This document shows positions 8,908 to 16,755 of a stretch of 64,000 bases of DNA, in pieces (the stretch's first letter is position 1; each line of letters begins with the position of its first letter). Under the pieces are notes generated by a model. It worked only from the letters and a program-made list of their open reading frames with translations. It made no database searches and was not told the DNA's origin. This DNA is from Chryseobacterium sp. Bi04 (GTDB lineage: Bacteria > Bacteroidota > Bacteroidia > Flavobacteriales > Weeksellaceae). A program made the translations under genes and the position numbers. The stretch spans positions 50,191 through 114,190 of the forward strand of contig NZ_CAKKLP010000016.1 in assembly GCF_918698085.1 (NCBI RefSeq), written 5' to 3'.

Positions 8908-9585
8908 ATGGAATACAATACCCAAAAAACTCAGCTTCATATGCCCGAATACGGCAGAATTATACAACAGTTGGTTGAGCGCTGCAAAGAGCTTCCTTCC
9001 AAAGAGGAAAGAAGTGAAATGGCTATGGCAATCATCGATTTTATGGGTCAGAGAAACCCACAACTTCGTGACGAAGACAATTATAAACATAAACTTTGGG
9101 ATCATCTTTTTATTCTGGCAAATTACGATTTGGATGTAGATTCTCCTTATCCGTTTCCTACAATGGAAGAATTGGCCGAAAAACCTAAAAGGATGGAATA
9201 TCCAAAACTTCAAGGAGACTTTAAGTTTTACGGAAAAAGTATTCTTCAATTGATCGAAAAAGCAATTGAACTGGAGGCGGGTGATGAAAAAGAAGCCCTT
9301 ATCGAAGTAATTGCGAACAATATGAAGAAATCTTATAATGTCTATAATAAGGAACATGTGACGGATGATGTTATTTTCCGCCACCTGAAGGAACTGTCTG
9401 AAAACAGGTTGGACCTTACAGGAATAGATTCTCTTGAAAAAAGTAAAATCTATTACACCAGTAACAACAACAACCGAAACAATAACAGTAACAACAATAA
9501 TAGGAGTAATAACAATAACAACAGTAATAACAAAAATCAACCTAACAAAAGAAGACACAACAATAATCATAAAAACAGAAAATAA
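8908..9585 (+). CDS. DUF4290 domain-containing protein with Asn-rich tail
   Basis: 225 residues from the ATG at 8908; a TTG 9 bases upstream is also in frame but coincides with the -7 box. Residues 1 to about 180 are a helical domain typical of DUF4290, a family found in Bacteroidota and usually encoded directly before murA as here. The last 40 or so residues are a low-complexity tail of Asn with scattered Arg, Ser, His and Lys, encoded by an AAC/AAT-rich stretch from about 9455. The stop codon overlaps the murA start by one base (TAATG), implying translational coupling. Function is unknown. Confidence 0.85.
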   Translation: MEYNTQKTQLHMPEYGRIIQQLVERCKELPSKEERSEMAMAIIDFMGQRNPQLRDEDNYKHKLWDHLFILANYDLDVDSPYPFPTMEELAEKPKRMEYPKLQGDFKFYGKSILQLIEKAIELEAGDEKEALIEVIANNMKKSYNVYNKEHVTDDVIFRHLKELSENRLDLTGIDSLEKSKIYYTSNNNNRNNNSNNNNRSNNNNNSNNKNQPNKRRHNNNHKNRK

Positions 9586-10892
9586 TGAGTGGAACATTTC
9601 AAATACGAGGAGGAAAAAGATTGCAGGGTGAAATAACTCCACAAGGGGCTAAAAATGAGGCTCTACAAATTTTATGTGCTGTTCTGTTAACTGATGAAGA
9701 GGTCACTATTAAAAATATTCCGGATATTCATGATGTCAACAGATTAATTGAAATTCTGGGTGACTTTGGAGTAAAAATTACTAAAAACGGACACGGTGAC
9801 TACACCTTCAAAGCTGACCAAGTAAATTTCGACTATATAAAATCCAGCGAGTTCAAAAAAGATGGTGCTAAGCTGCGTGGTTCTATCATGCTTATGGGAC
9901 CGATGCTGGCTCGTTATGGAGAAGCTTATATGCCTACTCCGGGTGGTGATAAAATCGGAAGAAGAAGATTGGATACCCACTTCCAGGGATTAGTGGAGCT
10001 TGGCGCAGAATTTAATTATGATGAAGAAGAATATTTTTATTCTTTAAAAGCGACTGAGCTTAGAGGAAAATTTATTCTCCTGGAAGAAGCTTCTGTAACC
10101 GGAACGGCTAACATCGTAATGGCTGCTGTACTGGCAAAAGGGAAAACAAGAATCTATAATGCTGCCTGTGAACCTTATCTTCAGCAATTGTGTAAAATGC
10201 TGAACAGAATGGGTGCCAATATTTCAGGAATTGGCTCTAACCTTCTTACCATTGAAGGGGTTGATTATCTGAGAGGAACTGAGCACACGATGCTTCCGGA
10301 TATGGTAGAGATCGGATCATGGATAGGTCTTGCTGCAATGACAAAATCTGAAATCACCATTAAAAATGTAAACTGGAACCAATTAGGAGTTATTCCCAAT
10401 ACCTTCAGAAAGCTGGGAATTCAGCTTGAGCAAAGTGGTGATGACATTTATATTCCTGCTCAGGAACATTATAAGATCCAGAAATTCATTGACGGTTCTA
10501 TTCTTACTATTTCAGATGCGCCATGGCCAGGGTTTACCCCGGATCTATTATCTATTATTCTGGTAGTAGCTACTCAGGCTAAAGGAAGTATTCTGGTGCA
10601 CCAGAAAATGTTTGAATCCAGATTATTCTTTGTTGATAAATTAATTGACATGGGGGCTCAGATCATTTTATGTGATCCACACAGAGCTACCGTAATTGGA
10701 TTAAACCAGGAAGCGCCATTAAGAGGAACAACAATGGTTTCTCCGGATATCAGAGCCGGAAATGCACTTTTAATTGCGGCACTTTCTGCAGAAGGAAAAT
10801 CAATTATCCACAATATCGAGCAAATCGACAGAGGATATGAAAATATCGATGGAAGACTAAAAGCAATTGGTGCTGATATCGAAAGAATATAA
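9585..10892 (+). CDS. murA: UDP-N-acetylglucosamine 1-carboxyvinyltransferase
   Basis: 435 residues, the first committed enzyme of peptidoglycan synthesis, transferring enolpyruvate from PEP to UDP-GlcNAc. The N-terminal GAKNEAL with Lys23 and the repeated EPSP-synthase-like strands and helices are visible. The active-site loop reads PGGDKIGRRRLDTH, with Asp122 at the position that is Cys115 in E. coli. Enzymes with Asp here (known from Mycobacterium and Chlamydia) stay active but are not alkylated by fosfomycin. The gene is coupled to DUF4290 upstream and followed by a terminator. Confidence 0.96.
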   Translation: MSGTFQIRGGKRLQGEITPQGAKNEALQILCAVLLTDEEVTIKNIPDIHDVNRLIEILGDFGVKITKNGHGDYTFKADQVNFDYIKSSEFKKDGAKLRGSIMLMGPMLARYGEAYMPTPGGDKIGRRRLDTHFQGLVELGAEFNYDEEEYFYSLKATELRGKFILLEEASVTGTANIVMAAVLAKGKTRIYNAACEPYLQQLCKMLNRMGANISGIGSNLLTIEGVDYLRGTEHTMLPDMVEIGSWIGLAAMTKSEITIKNVNWNQLGVIPNTFRKLGIQLEQSGDDIYIPAQEHYKIQKFIDGSILTISDAPWPGFTPDLLSIILVVATQAKGSILVHQKMFESRLFFVDKLIDMGAQIILCDPHRATVIGLNQEAPLRGTTMVSPDIRAGNALLIAALSAEGKSIIHNIEQIDRGYENIDGRLKAIGADIERI

Positions 10893-10912
10893 AATTATTT
10901 TTATTACTATAG

Positions 10913-10941
10913 AGCGTTCAGAGTGATCCGGACGCTTTTTT
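10913..10941 (+). terminator. terminator of murA
   Basis: AGCGTTC ... GGACGCT stem with a T-run, 20 bases past the murA stop. Confidence 0.75.
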
Positions 10942-11110
10942 ATTTTTTAAAAACTAAAAAATTCATCATTCTGAGTCCCTATAGAAATCAACAGTTTAGA
11001 TTCTTCACTGCATAACCACCACATCAAATCTTCGATTTGCCACGCCGTTGAAGGAAAGGAATGGTTTCACCTCCAATGTAAGCGAAAGGAAATCTTAGTT
11101 TTAAAGGAAT

Positions 11111-11144
11111 AAAAAAAAGTGCCCGATTAAAACCGGACACTTTG
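11111..11144 (-). terminator. terminator of the NIL-domain gene
   Basis: AAAGTG-C-CCG / CGG-A-CACTTT stem about 25 bases past the stop of the NIL gene, followed on the minus strand by a run of eight T. Confidence 0.75.
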
Positions 11145-11170
11145 GGTAATTAAAACTATATGAATCTCCC

Positions 11171-11506
11171 TTAAGAATATTTCCGGCAGAGATACTCTAC
11201 CGTTGTACTCAAAAGTTTATTTTTGTTCAGATAGAACTCAAGGTTCTGGTAATCTTCTGAATTGACATTAATATATAATTGTACGGTACCAAAACTGTAT
11301 CCGTTCACATATTCCACATTAGCAGACAACACTCTATGACAAATGCCCAATTGATTGTAGATGGTATTCATTAAATGTTCAAATTTCATTTTCCCATTCA
11401 ACTCTATTTCCAGGATCAATTCTTTTTTAGGCAGGGTAATTTTGTTTTGCAAAACCTGCAGGCCAGGATTAGGTGTAATCATCACTAAACATTTTTGGTT
11501 AAACAC
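11171..11506 (-). CDS. orphan NIL-domain protein
   Basis: 111 residues. From about residue 28 the sequence resembles the NIL domain found at the C-terminus of methionine ABC transporter ATPases (MetN): a beta-strand, a helix with FEHLMNTIYNQLGI, then LSANVEYVNGYSFGTVQLYI, where the E(Y/F)-x-x-G-x-x-x-G-x-x pattern is typical, and a final strand. No ATPase is attached and none is nearby, so it is a stand-alone NIL protein, perhaps a ligand sensor for a sulfur compound; that role is inference. An in-frame Met at residue 9 is an alternative start. It has a consensus promoter overlapped by a long dyad. Confidence 0.65.
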   Translation of the reverse strand: MFNQKCLVMITPNPGLQVLQNKITLPKKELILEIELNGKMKFEHLMNTIYNQLGICHRVLSANVEYVNGYSFGTVQLYINVNSEDYQNLEFYLNKNKLLSTTVEYLCRKYS

Positions 11507-11542
11507 TTTCAGATTATATTGCGCTCTGCATTAAATCTGTGA

Positions 11543-11573
11543 CAAAAATATAAAAAAATATTAGTCTACCAAA
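11543..11573 (-). promoter_or_regulatory. promoter of the NIL-domain gene
   Basis: On the minus strand TTTG (plus 11570-11573), exactly 19 bases, then TATTTTTG (plus 11543-11550): a perfect Bacteroidota consensus. It gives a leader of about 30 bases before the ATG at 11506. Confidence 0.75.
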
Positions 11574-11592
11574 TTAGTAGACTAATATTTTT
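11554..11592. promoter_or_regulatory. 16-bp perfect dyad overlapping the NIL promoter (putative operator)
   Basis: Arms AAAAATATTAGTCTAC (11554-11569) and GTAGACTAATATTTTT (11577-11592) are perfectly complementary around a 7-base centre. The -33 TTTG of the NIL promoter lies in the centre and start of the right arm, so a protein bound here would cover the promoter. The core CTAC-N7-GTAG is reminiscent of Rrf2-type sites, but that is only a resemblance. It could also act as a read-through terminator for the gene upstream, which however already has its own at 11604-11631. Confidence 0.55.
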
Positions 11593-11603
11593 AAAACTTT
11601 AAC

Positions 11604-11631
11604 AAAAAAAAGAAGCCATTACAGCTTCTTT
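11604..11631 (-). terminator. terminator of the YiiX-like lipoprotein gene
   Basis: AAGAAGC / GCTTCTT stem with a 7-base loop just past the stop, followed on the minus strand by a run of T. Confidence 0.7.
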
Positions 11632-11639
11632 TACATTCT

Positions 11640-12299
11640 TTACAATTCTTTTATTCTTTCCAGCTTATCTGAACCGGCCAGTCCATTGGGGTTACAGCCG
11701 GGTTCTCCTTCCGGAACCTTAAGATTTTTCTTTTGATAAAACTCTTCCCAAAAAGCATTTATTTTCCCTGTCTTAGGATCTGTGAACGTCATGGGCTCCA
11801 ATTTGAAAATATGATCTTCTCTGAATGCTCTTTCAATAAAATCTGAACAGTAATAGGAGTTTTCATCCAGGATATAATTGAAATTATAAGGTTTACCCAG
11901 CATTTGATTTGCTTTTTCAATAGCTGATGGAATTGATTTCTGATATTCAGGTTTTAAACGGTATACCACTACTTTCTGGCCGTCTTCTTTCTGATCCTGA
12001 AGAAACTCTTTTAATTCCTGCTTTTGAGAGCCTCCTTTTGGAGCCGCATGCAATACAAACAGTCCGTTTCCATCTTTTTCTACAATACCTATATGGTCAA
12101 AAGAAGTCGCTTTCTGCTTTTGTGTCACATTGTTAATTGCTCCGGAAAGCCCGGTTTCTTTTGCAGTGACAAAAAGAAGGTCTCCATTTTTAAGCTTTAA
12201 TGTTGGCGAAGTTCTACAATTCACAAGCAGTACAAGCAAAAAGAACAGACTCCCTGTAATAGCCATTTTTTTTAAAAAAAATATATTAAATTTTAGCAT
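11640..12299 (-). CDS. YiiX/YebB-like NlpC/P60-superfamily lipoprotein
   Basis: 219 residues from the first ATG; a second ATG at codon 12 (12266) gives a more typical lipoprotein signal ending in LLVNC (Cys28). The mature part has the permuted papain-like pattern of the YiiX/YebB family: LKNGDLLFV, FDHIGIV with His69, a Glu/Lys-rich linker, and NSYYCSDFIERAF with the likely nucleophile Cys151. Such proteins are presumed amidases or peptidases at the cell envelope; substrate unknown. It is divergent from the two-component system that follows. Confidence 0.75.
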   Translation of the reverse strand: MLKFNIFFLKKMAITGSLFFLLVLLVNCRTSPTLKLKNGDLLFVTAKETGLSGAINNVTQKQKATSFDHIGIVEKDGNGLFVLHAAPKGGSQKQELKEFLQDQKEDGQKVVVYRLKPEYQKSIPSAIEKANQMLGKPYNFNYILDENSYYCSDFIERAFREDHIFKLEPMTFTDPKTGKINAFWEEFYQKKNLKVPEGEPGCNPNGLAGSDKLERIKEL

Positions 12300-12401
12300 T
12301 CTGATATTGTTTCGCCGCCAAAATTACAAAATAGAATTTATTACATTTGTAGGAAGTATTGATCTATTCTTCATATCAACCCAAACATTCCCTATATCTT
12401 T

Positions 12402-13106
12402 ATGCCACATATTTTACTCGTTGAAGACGATGACAGACTTTCAAAATTGATTACCAAGGGGCTTCAGGAAGCTGAGTTTGAAGTAACGGCAGCCTACGAT
12501 GGAATAACAGGACTCAAGCTGGCATTACAGAAAGATTTTGATCTTATAATCACGGATATTGTCCTTCCTAAAAAAAACGGTCTTGAATTCTGTAATGAAA
12601 TAAAGATTTTAAAACCCAACCTTCCCGTGGTAATGCTTACCGCTCTCGGAACGACGGATGATAAGCTGGAAGGTTTTGATGCCGGGGCTGATGATTACTT
12701 AACCAAACCTTTTGAAATGCGTGAGCTGGTGGCCAGAATTAAAGTTCTTTTAAAACGTTTTTCACTGCAGAGGCAGCAAAAAGTTTTTGTTCTTAAATAT
12801 GAAGGGATTGAAATAAACCTGGAACAAAAAACAGTCAGCAGAGATCAGATTCCCATAAAATTAACCCCAAAGGAATTCAACCTTTTAAAATTCATGCTTG
12901 AAAACTCCGAAAGAGTACTTTCCCGCAGTGAAATTGCAGAAAAAGTATGGGAAACCCATTTCGACACCGGAACCAACTTTATTGACGTATACATCAATTA
13001 TCTGAGGAAAAAAATTGATAAAGATTTTGAAATTAAGCTTATTCATACCAAGGCCGGTATGGGATTTATCTTAAAAAAAGACTACGAAACAGGCATTATA
13101 CAGTAA
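12402..13106 (+). CDS. OmpR/PhoB-family response regulator
   Basis: 234 residues. The receiver domain (1-120) has the acidic pocket VEDDDR, phospho-acceptor Asp52 in IITDIVLP, Thr80 and Lys102 (LTKPFE). The C-terminal winged-helix DNA-binding domain (about 128-228) has LTPKEFNLLKFML and the recognition region TNFIDVYINYLRKKI. The kinase gene follows after 24 bases, so the two form a classical two-component operon. The target genes are not evident from position alone. Confidence 0.94.
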   Translation: MPHILLVEDDDRLSKLITKGLQEAEFEVTAAYDGITGLKLALQKDFDLIITDIVLPKKNGLEFCNEIKILKPNLPVVMLTALGTTDDKLEGFDAGADDYLTKPFEMRELVARIKVLLKRFSLQRQQKVFVLKYEGIEINLEQKTVSRDQIPIKLTPKEFNLLKFMLENSERVLSRSEIAEKVWETHFDTGTNFIDVYINYLRKKIDKDFEIKLIHTKAGMGFILKKDYETGIIQ

Positions 13107-13130
13107 CCGAAGTGAATTAAAAACAAACGG

Positions 13131-14498
13131 ATGAAAATAAGAACTAGGCTTACACTCCTTTTTACCCTAATCACGGCAATGCTTTTAGGGGTTTACAGCT
13201 TTTCTATTTATTATTCGTCCAAAGAGGCCAGAGAGAAATCTTTCTACAGCGAATTGCAAAACGAGGCCATTGCCAAAGCTGATTTATTTTTTCAAAGTTC
13301 ACTCCCGGAGCAGGAAATGCATAAGCTGTACAAAAATAACAACAGAACTCTTAACGAAGTTCAGGTTGCTATTTATGACTCTAACCATCAGCTTATTTAT
13401 CATGACGATGCGAAAGTTGACTATGTAAAAGAAACACCGGCGATGCTCACGCAGATATTTCAAAAGAAAAAAATCAACTTCTTTTTAAACAACTTACAGG
13501 TAATCGGGATGGTGTATCATCATGCCGGAAAATCCTATGCCGTAACTGCTGCTTCCTATGACAAATATGGCTATGAATACCTTACTCATCTTCTTACCAT
13601 TAGTATTATCGCCTTCATCAGCATCCTGATCCTTATTTATCTCGCCGGAATATTCCTTTCTAAAAAAGCATTGAGTCCCCTGAGTGAAATGGTGAATCAA
13701 ATTAAAAAGATTACTGCGGGAAAATTACAGCTGCGCTTAAAAATGACCGGAGAAAAAGATGAACTTAGCGAGCTGGCCCAGAATTTCAATGGAATGCTAA
13801 AACGCCTGGAAAATTCTTTTGACTCTCAAAAGCATTTTGTATCCAATATTTCACACGAACTCCGCACCCCATTATCCGCAATTATCACTGAGCTGGAGCT
13901 GGCTTCTGAAAAAGAACAAACTAAAGAAGAATACCAGCAAACCATCCGATATGCGTTGGAAGATGCACGGAATATGGCCAAACTGTCCAACAGTTTAATG
14001 GATCTTGCCAAGGCAAGCTATGATCCTAATGAAATCAGCTTTTCCGAAGTACGCCTTGATGAGGTACTTCTGGAATCTTACACCAAAATAACAAGAGAGA
14101 ATCCAATATATAAAGTCTCACTGAATATAGAAAATGAGGTAGAAGAACATCAGCTGATCACACAGGGAAATGAATACCTGCTGCAGGTTGCTTTTAATAA
14201 CCTTATTGACAATGCCTGTAAATATTCTCCTGAACATATATGCTCAATAGATGTTACAGCCGGTGAAAAAATACTTTCTATCAGTTTTGCCAATACTGGT
14301 ATCATCATTCCCCAGGAAGATTTACAACGTATTTTTGAACCCTTTTACAGAAGTGAAACCTCAAAAAAGGAAAAAGGCTATGGTATCGGACTTTTCCTGA
14401 CAGAAAAAATCATTCATCTTCATCATGCAACAATTTATGTAGCATCAAAGCATAATAAAACGGTTTTTACCGTGCATTTTGAAATACCGGGATCCTAG
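13131..14498 (+). CDS. sensor histidine kinase
   Basis: 455 residues. TM1 at about 7-27, a periplasmic sensor of about 125 residues, TM2 at about 152-173, a HAMP linker (175-228), the dimerisation domain with His242 in ISHELRTPLS, and an ATPase domain with N-box NNLIDNACKYSP (Asn361), an NTG in place of the usual DxG, and GYGIGLFL. It should autophosphorylate His242 and phosphorylate the preceding response regulator. The domain order resembles CusS/ArlS-type kinases, and a metal-efflux operon lies 3.4 kb downstream, but no direct link is shown by the sequence. Confidence 0.92.
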   Translation: MKIRTRLTLLFTLITAMLLGVYSFSIYYSSKEAREKSFYSELQNEAIAKADLFFQSSLPEQEMHKLYKNNNRTLNEVQVAIYDSNHQLIYHDDAKVDYVKETPAMLTQIFQKKKINFFLNNLQVIGMVYHHAGKSYAVTAASYDKYGYEYLTHLLTISIIAFISILILIYLAGIFLSKKALSPLSEMVNQIKKITAGKLQLRLKMTGEKDELSELAQNFNGMLKRLENSFDSQKHFVSNISHELRTPLSAIITELELASEKEQTKEEYQQTIRYALEDARNMAKLSNSLMDLAKASYDPNEISFSEVRLDEVLLESYTKITRENPIYKVSLNIENEVEEHQLITQGNEYLLQVAFNNLIDNACKYSPEHICSIDVTAGEKILSISFANTGIIIPQEDLQRIFEPFYRSETSKKEKGYGIGLFLTEKIIHLHHATIYVASKHNKTVFTVHFEIPGS

Positions 14499-14503
14499 TG
14501 ACT

Positions 14504-15364
14504 TTAACTATTTCCATCCTGTTCCACTGAAATTTTACTGAAAACAGTAGTTCCTATACTGGCTGCTATTACGCAGGCAATGGATATCCATTGTAAAAAG
14601 GTTAAACTTTCGGAGAGGAATAATAATCCTGAAAAAGCAGCAAATGCAGGTTCCAGGCTCATCAGAATACTAAAGGTTTTGGCCGGAAGTCTTTTTAACG
14701 CCATCATTTCCAGAGAAAATGGCAGCGCACTGGATAAGATAGCAACTCCAAGGCCCTTTATAAAAAGGGTTGGTGTAAGATTGAAAACCGCACCATCCCA
14801 AATGGTAAAAGGAATAATCACAAGACTCGCAAATAACATCCCGGTAGTAACAGCATCTTTTCCATCCATTATTTTAGATACTTTTCCACCCATTACGATA
14901 TAACCTGCCCAAAACATTCCTGCCAGAAAAGCCAGCCCAAGACCTGTTAAATCTATATGATTACTCTGCCAGGGTACGATAAGTAAAATCCCTATACAGG
15001 CTAATAAGGCCCAGACAACATCCAGTAACTTACGCGACAGTGCCAACGCCAGAAATAAAGGTCCTGCAAATTCTACCGTAACAGCCAACCCTAGCGGAAT
15101 TCGCTGAATAGCCATATAGAAAATAAGATTCATCGCCGCCAGTCCAATACCGTACAGAGCGCAGTATTTCCATTTTTGTTTTGTAAACTGTAAAAATTTC
15201 GGGCGGTTAATTAAGGTGAGCAACACAGCAGAGAGAACAATTCTTAAACTAACGGTACCAATAGCACCAATGGCTGGAAAAAGCTGCTTGGCAATGGAAG
15301 CCCCACCCTGCACGCAGATTATTGCTAAAAGTGTAGCAGGTATAGCTACATTAGACTTTTTCAT
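14504..15364 (-). CDS. EamA-family transporter, RhtA-like
   Basis: 286 residues with ten predicted membrane segments arranged as two EamA repeats. VQGGASIAKQLFPAIG near the start, SLRIVLSAVLL, and RIPLGLAVTVEFAGPL (about 88-103) match the RhtA branch, which exports threonine, homoserine and related amino acids. The second repeat contains ILSSALPFSLEMMALKRLP. Substrate assignment is by family resemblance only. It converges on the histidine kinase with 5 bases between stop codons. Confidence 0.85.
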   Translation of the reverse strand: MKKSNVAIPATLLAIICVQGGASIAKQLFPAIGAIGTVSLRIVLSAVLLTLINRPKFLQFTKQKWKYCALYGIGLAAMNLIFYMAIQRIPLGLAVTVEFAGPLFLALALSRKLLDVVWALLACIGILLIVPWQSNHIDLTGLGLAFLAGMFWAGYIVMGGKVSKIMDGKDAVTTGMLFASLVIIPFTIWDGAVFNLTPTLFIKGLGVAILSSALPFSLEMMALKRLPAKTFSILMSLEPAFAAFSGLLFLSESLTFLQWISIACVIAASIGTTVFSKISVEQDGNS

Positions 15365-15557
15365 TTCTAAAATTTATAACTTATAAAACAACTTTGGAAA
15401 GAATTTTCCGGGATTAGGCAAACTCTTATTTTATCATTATAAACCGGGAAATTCCGAATGCAAAATAGCTTGCCGTCAAATGTATTGAAATTTTATCTTT
15501 CAAAATGGATACAGTTTTCATTAATTCATAAGACTTAGTTAGTAAGAATTTCTCCAA

Positions 15558-16523
15558 TTAAGTTTTTTCCAAAAATTGGTATTCTGTTAATCTCTGTTCC
15601 CCAAACTTGGTTATGATCCCTTGTTCAACCGCCCATTTTAGATCCCTGCTTGCTGTAGGTGCAGATATATTTTTAAAATGCTGTAAGTAATCCTTCCTGC
15701 TAAATCTGATTTTACCTGCTTTATCTTTAAATATCAAAATCCGGTCTCCGGTATATAGCGTTTTATTTTGCATCTGTAAAATTTCTTCTAAGGCATCCGA
15801 TAAAATTCCGAGCATAAATTCTATAAAAGGTGTAGATTCTCCCTTTTTATCTGATTCGGAAAGTTTTTTATAATATATATTTTGTTGTTGCTTTATTAAA
15901 CTTTCCACAGGTAGAAATTCAAATATGGGATACTGCTGCATCAAAATCAGCGTCTGCCATAACCTTCCCATTCTTCCATTTCCATCAATAAACGGATGAA
16001 TAAATTCAAATTCATAATGGAAAACACAACTTTTTATCAACAATAAATCATCATCTTTTTTCAAATACCCGAAAAGGTCTTTCATTAGACCTTTAACCAT
16101 TGCCCCACCTGGCGCTATATGCTCCACTTTTGAACCTTTTACAATACCCACATTTGTGGCTCTAAACCTACCGGCACTTTCAATCAAACCATTCATTAAA
16201 ATTGAATGAGCTTTTTCAAGATCTTTTATTTGATAGGGATTAAACTTTCCAAACTGGTCATAGACTTTAATAGCATTCTGAACTTCAAGAATATCTTTTT
16301 GAGGAGCCACCACCCTTTTGTTCTCCAATAATGCTGTAATCTGTTCTTCTGTGAGAGTGTTACCCTCAATCTCTAATGAAGATTGAATTGTTTTAATCCT
16401 GTTCTTTTTCCTTAATTCCATTGTAGGTTTATACAAGTGAGCAGCATTAATTTCTCCTATCTTTTGAGAAATAGAGGCAATTAATATTAAAATTTTATTC
16501 GTTATTTGATACGGAGGTTTCAT
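15558..16523 (-). CDS. Fic family protein (predicted AMPylator), class II
   Basis: 321 residues. The complete Fic catalytic motif HPFIDGNGRMGR starts at His176. An inhibitory helix motif (S/T)xxxE(G/N) is present as SLEIEG at residues 49-54, upstream of the Fic core, placing it in class II where the Glu blocks ATP in cis. The C-terminal 70 residues look like a winged helix (DYLQHFKNISAPTASRDLKW). Fic enzymes transfer AMP or other nucleotide parts to proteins; the target is unknown. No separate antitoxin gene is adjacent, consistent with built-in inhibition. A palindrome sits over the likely promoter. Confidence 0.92.
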   Translation of the reverse strand: MKPPYQITNKILILIASISQKIGEINAAHLYKPTMELRKKNRIKTIQSSLEIEGNTLTEEQITALLENKRVVAPQKDILEVQNAIKVYDQFGKFNPYQIKDLEKAHSILMNGLIESAGRFRATNVGIVKGSKVEHIAPGGAMVKGLMKDLFGYLKKDDDLLLIKSCVFHYEFEFIHPFIDGNGRMGRLWQTLILMQQYPIFEFLPVESLIKQQQNIYYKKLSESDKKGESTPFIEFMLGILSDALEEILQMQNKTLYTGDRILIFKDKAGKIRFSRKDYLQHFKNISAPTASRDLKWAVEQGIITKFGEQRLTEYQFLEKT

Positions 16524-16536
16524 TTATTATAATATC

Positions 16537-16556
16537 ATTTGATACTATCAAATTTA
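16537..16556 (-). promoter_or_regulatory. palindrome overlapping the -7 box of fic
   Basis: ATTTGATA-C-TATCAAAT (16537-16553) is a perfect 17-bp palindrome. On the minus strand TAAATTTG (plus 16549-16556) fits the -7 consensus and shares five bases with it. A further half site ATTTGATAC occurs at 16504-16512 inside the first codons of fic. The arrangement suits autoregulation, possibly by the protein's own winged helix; this is inference. Confidence 0.45.
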
Positions 16557-16654
16557 TAAATTTTATTTTAAAAACCACTTACCTTCTGTTTTCTCTAATC
16601 ATTTTCTAATAACATTCTAAAGCTTTTCTAACGGCTTCTCCCCAAAAGGAGGAA

Positions 16655-16662
16655 TACCTTTG
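16655..16662 (+). promoter_or_regulatory. possible -7 box of the mgtC transcript
   Basis: TACCTTTG fits TAnnTTTG; no TTTG is found 19 bases upstream. If it is used, transcription starts near 16669, about 12 bases before the leader ATG. Confidence 0.4.
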
Positions 16663-16680
16663 CAGCAAATAAAAACCACT

Positions 16681-16716
16681 ATGGATACTGATCCTTCCCA
16701 TTATTACACTAACTAA
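16681..16716 (+). CDS. putative leader peptide upstream of mgtC
   Basis: An 11-codon frame encoding MDTDPSHYYTN, located 56 bases before the mgtC ATG. Acidic residues at positions 2 and 4 and Pro at 5 mirror the start of the enterobacterial Mg2+ sensor peptide MgtL (MEPDP...). Its stop codon is directly followed by a 13-bp imperfect hairpin. A TTG at 16660, 7 bases after an AGGAGG, is in frame and would give an 18-codon version. The frame is short enough to arise by chance, so the call rests on the position, the composition and the hairpin together. Confidence 0.4.
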   Translation: MDTDPSHYYTN

Positions 16717-16755
16717 GCATTCAGCAATATATCTTTCTGTATATCGGCTGCATGC
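16717..16755 (+). promoter_or_regulatory. hairpin between leader peptide and mgtC
   Basis: Three stem blocks pair across the span: GCAT/ATGC, CAGC/GCTG and ATATA/TATAT, with small mismatches and an 8-base loop (16732-16739). The left arm begins at the first base after the leader stop codon; the right arm ends 17 bases before the mgtC ATG. There is no T-run, so it is not a simple terminator. It may couple translation of the leader to access to mgtC. Confidence 0.5.

Noticed and set aside
8860..9642. 260-residue open frame on the minus strand, very rich in Val, Ile and Phe, resembling a membrane protein
   Set aside because: It is antisense to the DUF4290 gene; the Val/Ile richness is the reverse complement of the Asn-rich tail, and it has no family-like motif.
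10960..11060. Possible interspersed repeat (ATTCTGAG ... AGATTCTTCACT) between murA and the NIL gene
   Set aside because: It loosely resembles a motif I associate with intergenic repeats in this phylum, but it is too degenerate and single-copy in the window to support a call.
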